This document shows positions 27,174 to 39,500 of a stretch of 64,000 nt of DNA, one piece after another. The DNA is taken from positions 124,001 to 188,000 of the forward strand of contig JAQGEQ010000171.1 in the NCBI GenBank assembly GCA_034620365.1, written 5' to 3'. Made by a program: the position numbers and the translations under genes. This stretch comes from Pegea sp. RAD2-039 (Eukaryota > Chordata > Thaliacea > Salpida > Salpidae). Under the pieces are notes generated by a model. That model did no database searches, was not told where the DNA came from, and saw only the letters and a list, made by a program, of their open reading frames with translations. Every line of letters starts with the position of its first letter. The first letter of the stretch is position 1.

Positions 27174-28404
27174 ACACCCTAACCTGTCAGTTGCTCAACA
27201 TTTTTCTTATACAGCTATTGTACTTCAGGATGTTATGTGTTTTATAGTTAAAAGATAAAATTATTTGAAATTTATTAACGTGAGTAAAATGCAAGCACTT
27301 TTTAACTGTTTGAATTAACTTCGAGTTTACTTGGAACTACTTAAGAATTTCGATCGAGTTCACAGCTTGTATATGCTAACAATTCTATAAATCAAGCAAG
27401 TTAGACTTTAGGTCAATGATATAAGCAATCGAATATCATTTTAATGAACTTTTATTTCAGTTTCTGTAATTTTGTAGTACTTTCTACTTAAAACAAAAAT
27501 AGTTTAATAGCAGACGGAAGCTTTGTCGAAAATCAAAAACAGATAGAATCTTTACTAAGATAATACAAAGCAATCTTTTTTTAAGGTAGAAAGTTTAGAA
27601 TGAAAAAATAAACTGTTTGCACATTAGAATTGTTGCATGTCTTATTTGACTGAATCGTACAGCTACAAACAAACTTGTTCAATAAAAGTTTAAAGATAAT
27701 TAAGGACTTTTAATTTATATTTTCAAGATCTGATAACATGGTATAAGAGTTTTTAAAGACTTTCAAAGTAATCAGTGTTGATTTTCAAAACTAAGATTAG
27801 ATTAGTGAAATGAGTAAAAGGTTGATTAAAGGTGAAATAGTAGAAGTATTAGTGAAATATTTTCGTGAAACACGACACTGTAAACCTTCTCACGTTTATA
27901 ATGCAACTTTTTATTTGGTTGAGTTATTTTATTAAAGCCTCGTGACTGTAGTCAGTCTATCATTTGAAATCATCATAAAGTTGGGAATTAAACATTTAAT
28001 TCAATTTAGAAAATTAACAACTGTAAAATAGATTGACAAATGATTATTTGTTAATTGATCGTTAAGTTTCAGGTTAAATGATAAGAAAATAGAAGGTGAA
28101 TTGGTTTTTTGTATAAAAACTTAGTTAGCATCCCAACTCTTAATGTCACAAATTATTGTCTTTTATATACTTGAAGCAAATGGGAAATTTTTGATTTTAT
28201 ACTCATGAAAATAACACTTTGTTAAATCTTTAAATCTAAAATTCTATAAAAGTATTTTTATTCAACTAATTTCAATTTTTAAAGTCATTAAAAGTTTGTT
28301 GTTACTTTTTATTATTTTTACTTATTGTATGTATCTTTATGGATAAACTTTCGAACATTTGTAAGATTTATTGATGAAATTTTATAATTTGCTTTTATAT
28401 AACC
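27174..28404 (-). repeat. Right arm of the large inverted repeat (~1.23 kb)
   Basis: Reverse complement of 21331-22559, nearly identical by eye along the parts compared. It begins with ACACCCTAACCTGTCAG, which pairs with CTGACAGGTGAGGGTGT of the left arm, and ends at GCTTTTATATA, which pairs with TATATAAAAGC. Small open frames overlapping its right end (28371-28601 +, 28455-28685 -) carry no recognisable protein. Confidence 0.85.
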
Positions 28405-28794
28405 TGTTGGTTAATAATTTCTCAAGATACTGTATTGACTTGGATGGACTGTTATTAACGTTTAAAGTAAAAATCTTTCAAGAAACTGATGTTTTTGCTA
28501 TAATTTTTAAAACAGATTTTTTTCTTCAAGTAATAAACCTTTTGTTTCAATTTGTGGTTATTGTTTGTTTTGGCATCCTTAAAAAGTATACATATTACTA
28601 AAACGAAATGCTTTTCATACAAAAAAAACCTTTCAAGGTTTAGATCTAATTGTTTGCCGCTAAGTTTGTTGTGAATATACTTCATTAATTTGCAGTTTCA
28701 TTTTATAGTTGTTTCAACTGTTTTCAATTTTCCATTACAATTGATAATTATCTAATGTTTCGTTCACAGGAGACGCTTTGAGTGAAATTTTTAA

Positions 28795-29776
28795 ATGCAA
28801 AAAGTATGTATTATACTATTAATATTTACTTTTATTTTATGTGTATACTTATACAACCAAAGATATTTCAAATTTATCAAAGATGTTACACTAAGTAGTA
28901 AAAGTGGGGAAATTAACAAAAAATTAAACTTAATCGAAATATTAGCTTCAGCTTAAACTCTACAACTCTACATATCAGCTTTATTTGTATTTGTGAAAAA
29001 ACAGCAACATTAATGAAACAAGCTGTGAAAACAATTCTTATCTATCATCAAACTTCATTAGATTTTCATATAATTGGCAAGCTTTCCTGTTTCATGGAGC
29101 TTTTTACACTAATAAAAAATTGGAAGACAGCACAAGTAAAATCTTCTTTTTATTATTGGAAAAAATATAAATCCAAAGTTAGCTCCATTCCTACTACTCA
29201 CTATTCTGGTGTTTATGGAGTGTTAAAACTGGTTGTGCATGAAATTCTACCTAAGTATATACATCATCTAATTCAATTAGACACTGATATTCTACTAAAT
29301 GCCGATATCGGTGAACTATCTCCTTATTTTACTGACTTTAATCAAAAACAGGTAATTGGGGTGACTCAAGAGCAGTCACCTTGGTATTCACTTCATACTG
29401 AATGGCCAGCAAGAAACAAGATTGGATTTAATACAGGTGTTTTATTGTTTGATCTTCACAAAATGCGTAAAACAGATTGGATATGATATGGAAGAGGCAA
29501 TTTGTTCATCCGTTTGCTCTAGTAAAATCTGTAAGTCTTGGAGACCAAGATATTATAAATTCAGTAGCGTTAAAAAGGCCGGATTTGATTTATGAGCTAC
29601 CATGTGAGTGGAACTTACAATATAGGCCTGATAGTAAAAGATGTCTCGATATTGACTTTGAAAAAGATTTGAAAATCTTACATTTTAATCTTCCTGGTAA
29701 AGAAATTAGCAAAACACAACAAACAAAAGAGCTTTTATCTTTTATGCAAAAGATAAAAAACCGAACTCCTATTTGA
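28795..29776 (+). pseudogene. LARGE-like GT8 glycosyltransferase copy with two frameshifts
   Basis: Type II Golgi glycosyltransferase resembling the first (xylosyltransferase, GT8) domain of LARGE, which builds matriglycan on dystroglycan. An ATG at 28795 opens a frame with a signal anchor (VCIILLIFTFILCVYLY) and a stem. Homology then continues in another frame from about 28930: HISFICICEKTATLMKQ, HYSGVYGVLKLV, QLDTDILLNADIGEL (the DxD metal site) and GFNTGVLLFDL. A second shift at about 29480 moves it to the frame carrying DMIWKR, LGDQDIIN, ELPCEWNLQYRPDS and LHFNLP. One extra G after TGG at 29478-29480 would restore the spacing W-x3-W seen in LARGE. The C-terminal GT49 domain of LARGE is absent; the copy stops after GT8. 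No GT-AG intron mends either shift. It is a recent pseudogene, or a single-domain gene with sequence errors; the key residues are intact, which favours youth. Confidence 0.7.
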
Positions 29777-32039
29777 AATTTTGATTTTTATATAAATTTT
29801 TATCATGTCAAAATACAGTTACTATATTATTGACTATTTGTTTTGTGATGCTTTAAGAAGCATAAAAAAGCAAAATAGCTTGTACATGTAGCTTTCAAAA
29901 TTATCTCTTTGCCTAAATTGTGAAAACAAAAATTTAATAACAGCTAAAGTTGCCTAAAATATTTTATTAGAAATATATTTTTTAAATAAGGTTGTAGTTA
30001 ATAGTTTGACAATTTTGTCCTTCAGTATTCCTTATGCGAATTTAAGCGTTCAGCTTCTACCTGAAATGATGACGTAGGAAATCAAAACTGCAATCAAGAT
30101 ACAGGGGGAGCAGACAAACTTTTTGAAGCAGGCAAGGTTATGGAAGTTTTGGGAGTACATCAGATCACATAATAATTATGATATATCATCATGATATATT
30201 TATCATGATATTATCATATTAAACATCAGATCTAAAGAATTTTAGCGTTCGCTGCTCTCCGCTATAATCAAAGGCTATTACACATGTTGGAGAAAGTTAA
30301 GTGAGGTAACATGCACCGCAAACAGTCCTATAGCGAATGGGGGAGAAAGATAACATCTGAAAGCCACTATCATAATTCTACTTATAGGTGGTTCAGGGTT
30401 TTCTGTACGGGTCAACTTTGCCGTTGACGCAGAGATGAAAGCAGTACCCAGCAGCAAAAATATTAGTAGACAGTAAAAATAGTATGTCTTCAAATAACAA
30501 GTTACAACAATCATCAGATAAAAAAAAAGTTTAAACAACCATTAGTTTTATATAGCATCATCATATCGTGTAACATTTAATTAGTTTTTTTAAGAAATAT
30601 CGTTAATATTTTGACAATTTAATAAACTTATTTTTTCAAAAAATTTTAAAGTTTACCAAGAAATCTTCAAAATAAAATGAATCAATTACAAAACTGATGC
30701 CAATTTTATCATAACTAACTACAAAAAAGTTCAATTTTTGGCAATAAGTTAAATAGAGGTTAAAGCACATGTTTCGCTAAAAGTTTTTGCAAAGTTTAAT
30801 TTGTAACTTAAATTGTTGTGATGTATATATCCAAAATATATATTAGATATAATAGTTATAACTTATTTATAAATATATATCTAAAAATATTAAAACAATA
30901 TTTGTCTTTTGTATAAACAGTCTATTAACTCGCTTGCCTAGAGAAAATAATTAATTTAAAAAACATAAATTAAGAAAGAAGTAACTAATTATTTTAATAT
31001 TAGTGAATCATGATGATACATTTATTTTTTAGCTTCATGTGATCTGTAAATCTGTATACTTTAAGTAATTTATGTACATTAAGAGTTATATTAACATATA
31101 GATATGCTTAATTTTTATTTAAATATAATTGCTACTTTTTAGTTATTTTAATTTTTCTTGTAATGTGGATATTTTTCAAGGTTATTTTTGTGATATTATG
31201 TTAAACTTGCACTTTATTGTTATTAGTATACTTCTATAAAATATTTATTGAAAGAAAAATAATCTACAATTACAATCTTCAATAAATTTGTTTTTTTAGC
31301 TTGTATCTATTGCATTCTTTAAAATGATATATTTATATTTTCAAAAAATGATCAGTTTTAATTAAGATTAATGAAATTTTTTAATATGATAAACAACTTT
31401 TAGTTAAATGAGTTTTATATGAAATTGAATGTATTCTTTTCTCTTATTATTTAATAAATTATGATTAGTGGTTTTATTTAGTTGTATCTTTAAACAAAAA
31501 GTTATTTATCAACTATTTATATCCAACATATTGACTATCATTTAACAATAATAATATGGTTAAGTCCTTTGTATAAAGATATACTTTTTGATATATTTTG
31601 AATACTTCTACTTTTAGTAATATATAACTTTCTATTTAGTATTGAAATTAAAGTATACACAGCTATAATAAACAAAGCAAAGAATTCAATAAATGAACAG
31701 TTATTTCTAATTATTTTATTTCAGTATTTAGTAACAATTATGTCTTAAAGTAAACATTATGATATATCACAAAAAAACAAAATCATTACTTACAAAATTG
31801 TTATAAATATATAAAGTAATCTTAGAAAGTTGAAAACTTTGTTAATTTCTCATTTGATATTCATTTTATCTTTCATTTATCCTTTTTTATGTTTTACAAC
31901 ATCTACCAGTTCTCTACTCAAAGTTTTTGTTCTACATTATTGGTTCATTTCAGTTTTACTGAATGCATTTTTAGCTAAATTAAATAATCAACTTTTTATT
32001 TTATGAATTTTGTTTAGTAAAATTATTAGTATCAAAATC
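29777..32039. other. Intergenic DNA with an AT palindrome cluster and one unexplained island
   Basis: Mostly AT-rich with nothing recognisable. At about 30050-30480 a less AT-rich island contains an 86-codon ATG frame on the minus strand (30278-30538) whose first half is hydrophobic. I see no family and do not call it a gene. Just left of it, at 30176-30220, lies a cluster of ATCATGATAT-type palindromes. Confidence 0.4.
30176..30220. repeat. Short AT palindrome cluster
   Basis: Several overlapping copies of a TATCATGATA-like palindrome follow each other with small changes, so the segment can fold on itself. It may be a slippage product or the end of a small mobile element; nothing decides between them. 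Confidence 0.5.
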
Positions 32040-32645
32040 ATGTTTGCAACCCGAAATATTTTCCGTTTTTATGCTACAAAAGTCAGCAACAACCCAAAAG
32101 TATTTTTTGATGTTTCAATTGGTGGTAAAGCTGGTGGCAGGATTACAATGGAACTCCGTAAAGATGTAGCTGAAAAAACAGCAGAAAATTTTCGAGCACT
32201 TTGTACTGGAGAGAAAGGTTTTGGTTACAAGAATTCCTCCTTCCATCGAATCATCCCTAACTTTATGCTGCAAGGGGGTGACTTCACCCATCACAACGGG
32301 ATGGGGGGTAAAAGTATTTATGGCAGGACATTTCCAGATGAGAACTTTCAACTGAAGCATACTGGACCAGGTATTTTATCTATGGCAAATGCAGGACCTA
32401 ACACAAATGGTTCCCAGTTTTTTATTTGCACAGTTCCATGTGATTGGCTTGATGGAAGGTAAGTAATCTTTCCAAACTTATCTATTGTAACTTGTTCTTC
32501 TTTTCATAGACATGTGGTGTTCGGTAGTGTGGTAGAAGGAATGGATATAGTGCGGAAAATAGAAAATCAGGGATCAAGATCTGGAGCTCCTCAACAATCT
32601 GTAGAAATCGTGGACTGTGGCGAACTAACTGAAGAATCATCATGA
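32040..32645 (+). CDS. Mitochondrial-type cyclophilin, peptidyl-prolyl isomerase (two exons)
   Basis: Cyclophilin-type cis-trans prolyl isomerase of 184 residues. Exons are 32040-32458 and 32510-32645, with a 51-base intron (G|GTAAGT to TTCATAG). The join restores LDGRHVVFG, the family's LDGKHVVFG. The single-domain fold is complete: [29 protein letters not shown] (catalytic Arg in SFHRI, Phe in NFMLQGGDF), [21 protein letters not shown], and the cyclosporin-contact Trp in CDWLDGR. The ATG at 32040 gives an N terminus [15 protein letters not shown], basic and free of acids, as in mitochondrial targeting peptides. A cyclophilin D-like matrix enzyme, the regulator of the permeability transition, is the likely role; targeting is inferred. 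An AATAAA signal at 32671 follows the stop. The gene converges on the CCCH protein gene. Confidence 0.93.
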
Positions 32646-32670
32646 ACTCTTTTCTTCTTATAAAATCACA

Positions 32671-32676
32671 AATAAA
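32671..32676 (+). terminator. Poly(A) signal AATAAA of the cyclophilin gene
   Basis: Canonical hexamer 25 bases after the cyclophilin stop codon. Cleavage is expected 10-30 bases downstream, inside the 3' end of the opposite gene's transcript. Confidence 0.7.
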
Positions 32677-32699
32677 ATTTACAAACAAATGTTGTTCAC

Positions 32700-32705
32700 T
32701 TTATT
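32700..32705 (-). terminator. Poly(A) signal AATAAA of the CCCH zinc-finger gene
   Basis: Read on the minus strand the hexamer is AATAAA, 31 bases after the stop of the CCCH gene. The expected cleavage site lies left of it, so the two convergent 3' ends probably overlap by some tens of bases. Confidence 0.7.
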
Positions 32706-32736
32706 ATAAATATAAACGAGAAAGTTTTAAATGACA

Positions 32737-35700
32737 TCATACGCTCTTTTTAAGAACAGGAGCTCTTTTTAATTTAGGAGGAGCTCTAGTTAGTTTTGGC
32801 ATCGATGAGACTACTACTGTTTTAGAACCTCGGATATCAAAGAGTTTAGGAGGGCCATCACATGTCTGTGGTAATTTGTTTTTGTGTTCTAAAGCCGGTG
32901 GAGTAACAGAAGCTGTTAAAACTGGAGGTGGTTCCGGTGTAGGTGTTATGAGAGGCTCTTCTAGATCGCTCGTGCGCAAAGCTAAAATATCAACAATTAA
33001 TTACACGTTGATGACTCAATAATGAGTACTTACTTGATGGAAGAGACGAGGGAACGTATCTAGGATCATAAATTGGTAATTCCGAAGGTCTTTCGTCTGT
33101 TGAAGTGAAGGAGGATGTAATTGAAGATGAAGTTGAAACTGGTAACGAAGACAGACTGGTAGAACGACTCGCAAACACTGCCGTCTTCTTCTTCCTCATC
33201 AAAGGTGGAGGGATCGATGACTTGACTGTTTGTTTGGGTTTAGGATCTTTTATTATCAGTTCAGGTAAAGACGGGATAGGACTTGGACGCCTGAGAAGTG
33301 CTGCGGGTGTTTTTGGTATGTAAGGAGCTGGTTTAGTGTCTTTAGAAAAGCTTTCAGATGAATGAAGACCATTCGTTGTTGTCGTGCCCATTCTGTCCAC
33401 AGAGCCAGCTGTGTTAGCACGATTGCGCAATCGTGGGTCATTAGGTCGCGCTTTGACCCGCGGGTCAGCTTTTTGGACATTTAATAGGCGAGGATCAGGA
33501 CGACTGATCTTGTTGAGATCGCTAGGAGTAGATGGAACCTCATCAAATGAGTAGTGAGGAAGTTTTGCGGTGAAAATAAAAAGTGGCGAAAGATAAAGAC
33601 GTCCTTCACTGATTCTGGGATCAGAACGAAGTTCTTCGGGTTGTTTGTCGTGGAGCGGAATGATCAGAGGCTCCTTGTTAAGTTCACTAACTGATAACTG
33701 TCTTCTGATTGGTTGAACTGGAGTGTATGGTCGACTGACACGTTTTACTGTTGGACTGCTTCCATTACGGATTTCATGACTAGTTTCTAACGTTTTTGAA
33801 GATGTAGAAGATGAATAGACACCAGTTTGTGCTGAGAATAGTTTGAAATTATCAATTAGTTCCTGTAGTGATCAGTAAGTGATCTTCATCAAACTTACCC
33901 GATGATGTCTGATCAAAAGATAACTTCGAGAAGAAACTTTCATCACTTTTGGTACAGTCAGCAGATTCTGCTTTTTTTGAAACCAAATCCATAATCTTCT
34001 GTGCTGGGCTAGGACTTGAAAGTGATTTAGCCGCATAGTAAGAATTTTCTGGAGGCATCCATATACTTTTACTCGCATGATCTAATTATATAAAAGAAGA
34101 TATTTTAAATTCAGTAAATCAAATGATCATCAAATAATCCCTAGATGCACGTCACTTACTTGCAAATACGTTGTCATTAGTCGTTTCCAAGTTGCTGAAA
34201 TCATTCTTCATTAACTTCTTAGTCGGTTCATCTTCGGTTTCGCCGGGAATTTGGCGTTTTGTTGCCACTGGAATCAAAGAAAATTGTCAAAAAATTCACA
34301 AAGTAGTTGACTACTGACCATTTCCATTTACAAGATCATTTCTTGGGGTGTAGGAGACGTCGGTTGCTTCGATGGTGAAAGGATCAACTTCTCCAGCCAT
34401 GTCTATCCCTGAACTTTCAGAAGGATGCCAACTCATATGCTCATACTCCGTAGCATGCCAAGAAGCTGGAAAATAGATGAAAACAATTTAAAGAACTGAA
34501 ACTAATGTTGTTTGGACATGAGGTACTTACTAGTATGGGCTATTTCGTTAGAATTTATGTATGACTGGGCCATAAAAGGTGGTCTAGAACCCTGATAACC
34601 AGGATAGGGTGTGACTGGATCTTCAGCATCTGGTGCAGTGATTGAAGTTTCATCTTCATCGTCTGCTTCTTGGTCAGGTTTGAGGCAAATAACAGAACTG
34701 AAAGAAAAGTTGAATTGAACAAAATATTCTGAAATATTCTCACTGCTGATTGGTGGTTTAATTTCAACAAGTAAATTGAAAGTTGAAAGTTTTATAAATC
34801 TACTTTAAGCTGTTCGCCTATCAATAGACCAGCAAGTTTAAAACATAAAGTTGGTCAATAAAACTGTAGCTGATAGAAGGCGCAGTAGAGTAAGCAATTG
34901 ATGGAAATAATTTCGAAATTGGTTTATCAGTAAGAACTCGTCTCCCTCAAACTAAGCCATTATTACAACAAGTTACTGTGAGCTAGCTTCAAAACCACTT
35001 ACTTTGTTTCTATCTTTTCTTGTAATGTTTGTGATGGCTCAACTGCTAGTTCCATCAGAGATTTGATTCCAGGACCGCTTAGTATTGGCATATTACTCGG
35101 TCCAGAGCCAATCTTAGGTAGATTGTGTTTACCACCGTTTAGCAGTTCATCAATGGTTGGTGTGGGCAACAGGCCTCGGCCTCTGATTGGTCGAGGTAAC
35201 TTGGATAGATGGTTTGTATATTTGATTCCTTTTACTGCATCTTTCCACTAAAATAACCAGGTAAGTACAATTCAGCAGAGTTAACAAACAAACCAAACCT
35301 TTCTAATCAGCATCCCAGTTCCTTCAGTTAGAGGTTCATGTGAGAACAAACAGTTAGGTTCATTGTAACAGATGCTGTTCAGGAAGAAGCTCTGACAGGG
35401 GTAGTCACTGTGCAAGTAATTACATTCGTTCTCTCCATTACATTTGCCAGTTAAGTATTTGCTGCATAATTCGTTTTTCTTCGAATCTTCTGGAAGAATT
35501 TGATGCAGAAAAGTACATTTGTCGGCCTGATGACAAAGAAGCAGATGATAGATGTATAAAGAAGAGATAAATTCAACCACCAACTCACCTTGTTGCAATT
35601 TCCTTCACGAAAGAAACGACAGATTTGAGTAAACTCATTTTTGTTCGGAGATTTACGAGAAATACCTCGCCGCGTGATTCGATCAGAAAACTAGAAGAGA

Positions 35701-36567
35701 AATCGAGATATGAAAAAGATAAACAAACAAGTTGAAAAAGTCTTACTTTACTAGAAGGGGATCGGATGCTCCTGTGCTGGTTTGAATCATAACCATAGAA
35801 GTTCTCATCATCTTCGTCACTTATATTAGTTACTGATTTGGTGGAATTGTCTTTTTTATCTGATGTATTAGTTGGAGTGTAGTTTTGAAACTGTTTCACA
35901 TGAGTCTCAAAGTCACTGTAGCAAGAGTCGGAAGTCGAACTTTCGCACTCTTCTTTGTTAAATGAGTCACGTGGGAAGTTATTATTGTCTTGATCTTTAA
36001 AGCTGTTGTAATCTTCATTTGGAATGCTTCGTTTAGAATATTTACGAGATTTTTTCTCATCTATGTTTGTATATTTCACAGTGTTCATATCAGAAGATGA
36101 AGAGCTATCGCGATGTTTCTTTGCGCGGTTATGCTTCTTTTTCTTCTTCTTTTTCTTTTGACTTGGACTAGTTGAATGTTGATCGCTGTGGTCTTCATGC
36201 TGTAGTAGGAAACAAATCAAATTATTTGATGTAAAAATTATTGTTGTTAACTGACTTTTCTTTTACGATGTTTTGATTTCTTCTCGTCTCCAGAAACGCC
36301 TTCAGGTCGCTTCTTTTTGTGCTTTCGACGATTGTGCTTCTTTATTAATTCTAAATCAGTGTACAGGGGGTTTCGCTCAGTGCTGTCAAAAACCGAGTAG
36401 TCTCCTACACTTTTGGAATCTATTGATACGTTTGCGACTTTTTCATCTGAGGAACTATCATCATCTATTTCACCGTCTTCCAGTATTTCCTCATCCTCAT
36501 CATTTATGCTTTCAACTAAATTGTTTTCAACATGTTCTGCTTCATTTTGAAGAGTCTCTTCTGACAT
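32737..36567 (-). CDS. CCCH zinc-finger protein, ZC3H4/ZC3H6/ZC3H8 family (11 exons)
   Basis: Nuclear RNA-binding protein; in animals ZC3H4 acts with WDR82 to stop unproductive transcription, and the fly relative is Su(sable). The role here is inferred from the family. Exons, right to left: 36567-36256, 36199-35747, 35690-35589, 35526-35299, 35247-35003, 34697-34531, 34465-34319, 34267-34160, 34081-33899, 33831-33034, 32981-32737. All phases agree and give 995 residues. Order: an acidic N terminus (ILEDGEIDDDSSSDE), Lys/Arg-rich runs, then three CCCH fingers at about residues 284-365: ICRFFREGNCNKADKCTFLH, LCSKYLTGKCNGENECNYLH and PCQSFFLNSICYNEPNCLFSH without its last H position in doubt. 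The third runs into FSHEPLTE, a hallmark of this family. The C-terminal half is low-complexity with repeated DPRL/DPRV motifs, also typical. Exon 10 must use the acceptor at 33832; the nearer one at 33863 would cause a stop. Confidence 0.92.
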
Positions 36568-39500
36568 GATCACAATCTTATAAGCAGAAGTAAACCAGAA
36601 TATAAATTAAAAACTAAAATAAATACCTGAAAAATATGTTTTGTTGAAAACAAACTTATAAGCAACAAATGATATAGTAAGTGGCTTGTAAATATACAAT
36701 GTATAATTATTATTATAAATATATTTGATTTTAGCACAAATTATCTCTAAAATCTAAAAACTTTCGACCTAAATTAGCGATGTTTTTAAAATAAAAAATT
36801 TGTGATAAACACTTTCTATTACTCGAATCGTTGAACAGCATTATTACTTTAATGACTAGACCAGCTTGTATCTTCTAAACAAAAAAATGATGTTTCTAAT
36901 GATAATCAGTGAAGTAATAATGATTTGAAAACTTTTTCAAAAAACGAATGATGCAATTTAGAATAAATTTAAAAACCAACAAATTTTTGGAGACAAAAAT
37001 GAATATATGGTTTCTTGTGGTCAAAAATGTGTGTTTCAAGTACAGTTTGTATAGCTAGCTCCTTTAGTTTTTCAAATTCTTACTATATTTTTCTTAACTT
37101 GAATAGAATTTCAATAATAAGCAACAAAAAGACTAATAGAAAAAGATAAGTTTTTAGAACATTCTTAGAAAAAGTTAATAAGAACTAAATTGTAACTGAT
37201 AGATGTTTAAAATACATATTTTCAAAATCGACACAACCAAATGTTAAATCGATCAAAAGAGCTGTTATATGTCAAAGTCGATTAATTTATAAAAGTAGTT
37301 TTATAGACTTGACAAAAGCTTAAAACTGTGGAAACAAAAATAACCTAATACTTTACAGTATAAAAAGATTTACTATTTTACAAATAAATAACAAAATATC
37401 TCAAAGAACTTGGTAACATTAAGGAAATATTATAATCTGAAATAATATTATAATAATAAGGAAATATTATAAATATTAGTTTCATCTCATATTTATATTT
37501 TAAAATAATAAAATTAAAATTTGATATTGAGGTAATTGTACTTTTTTTTAAATTTTAATGTTTTAGTATTGTTAATTTTTTGAAAGATCGAGTATTAATT
37601 AAAAACATGTCTGACTTAGCTTTAGCACAGTTAAAAAACTATTCCAAACTTCAATTGAATTAAACAAGTTTCTATTTAGTAACAAAAAGAAAATTAAGAG
37701 TTATTCAACAACAGTAGTTAGATCCTCATATTTTTAAAACTTTGACAAAATCAAGAAGTCTTTCTGTAAATAAAAAATCGATTAATGTAATACTTGGAAT
37801 AGTCAGTGGAAACACTAAAAAACTTATATTGCTGTATTACATCAATTTGTCATGTTGCAATACATTATATTTTTGTACATTTTGCCATTTATGGAAAACG
37901 AAAGTATAAATTACCAAAGCTTTTTTATCTACCAAGAAAATTGAAGTAGGTATTAAAGTAAACATTTTAAATAAATTATACAAACTATCATTCAAAAACT
38001 ATTACTTTATTAGTCACATAAAGCAAGAGGTTAAAAAAGTCTTAAAAAATAGTTTTACAAAAAGAATATTATTTCGTAGACGTTGAAGCAAATAAAATAA
38101 ATCATGGAATTTTAAAGAACTTTCTTTCATTTTGCGTTTTGAAACGAATTGAATGAAATAATTTGTTCTTTTGTAATGTTGATAATTTAAGCATGTAGTA
38201 ATGAGAAAAATTTAATTAGTTTTAAGCTACCAAAATGAAAATATAATGATAACTTAGTAGATACAAAATAATGACATTATGTAATACGATATGTGATGTA
38301 CCTTATGACTAATTTAAGAGAATTATTATGTATTAAAAGACCACAACAGTAAAATATTTTTTCATCTTCAAAACAGAAACTGTGTAACGAGCTTTTAGCA
38401 ACAAATGAAAAAATTATAAAATTTATGGGTGCGTCAGTTGAATCGAAACATGACGTCTTGCTCAAAATATCTCTGACAATTTTTATTAGGATAACCAAAA
38501 CTCATTGCTATTTATATACATTCAATTTTTAACAAGATAGTCTTTTAAAAATTACGCAATAAATGTTAAAAAAATTAAATAAAATTGGTACTACAACAAG
38601 CAAACTTTAATTATTTACAAAATTTAAAAATAAATTGATCAACCAATCAGAAAATATATATATTAACAATTTATAGAAAACAAATAATAAAACAGGGCTT
38701 AATAAGTGGATCAAATATTACTTGACATAACAACTTTAGATAGTAACCAGTAAATACGTAGACATGACATCACTATATACATCAATAAATGAGTGACGTG
38801 TCATATTAGTTAAACTGTGTAACGATGTTTCAGCAAATTCTTTACGATGAATGATATTTCGAAAATTGTTTAGTACTTTGGTTAATAACTGAATCTTAAC
38901 ACTATGTTTCACCACAATTTTGTACACTAAGGTACAAGTATACCACATTTGGCATGTGAATATTATGGTGTTAGTGGTGTTTTTCAATGTTAAAATGTTT
39001 GTATTGTTTTAGATGTGACTGGACTTCAAATCATAATATTTTGACTATAAACTATTTTCAAAATAGTCAAAACAAATATATTGTCTAGTTATACTGGCAG
39101 GCAACAATCCTTTTACTAATCTTGCTATAAGGTTAACTCACTCTTTAAAATATTGAAAATTCTGTAATTATTTGTTCTGGACTCTTAGTAAAGTCAGATA
39201 AAAAATTGATTTCAAAATGTTGGTTTCAACTGTAAAGCTTTCTTCACATGTCTATTTTGACTAAATTTAAGTGTGTGACCACTCTTTTACAGTCAAATAT
39301 CCTTTGAATTTAATTAGTGGATTTCAACTCAATTATTTGACATAAAAATATTAGGAAATTCATCTCATAAACTTATTTACCTAGAAAGATCTCTTTCAGA
39401 TGGCCAAAAAGTATGGTCTAGTTGGTGTAATAAATACATAATCTAAAAAGTTGACTGATAAGGTAAATATCAGAAAAAAGATAATTATAAGCTATGTAAG

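Noticed and set aside
30278-30538. 86-codon minus-strand ATG frame with a hydrophobic start
   Set aside because: No homologue recognised, no splice or poly(A) context; it may be part of an old mobile element.
32040-32645. Cyclophilin exons as the missing C-terminal domain of Nup358
   Set aside because: They lie 13 kb before the Nup358 start with their own start and stop codons and poly(A) signal, and the intervening CCCH gene is on the other strand.
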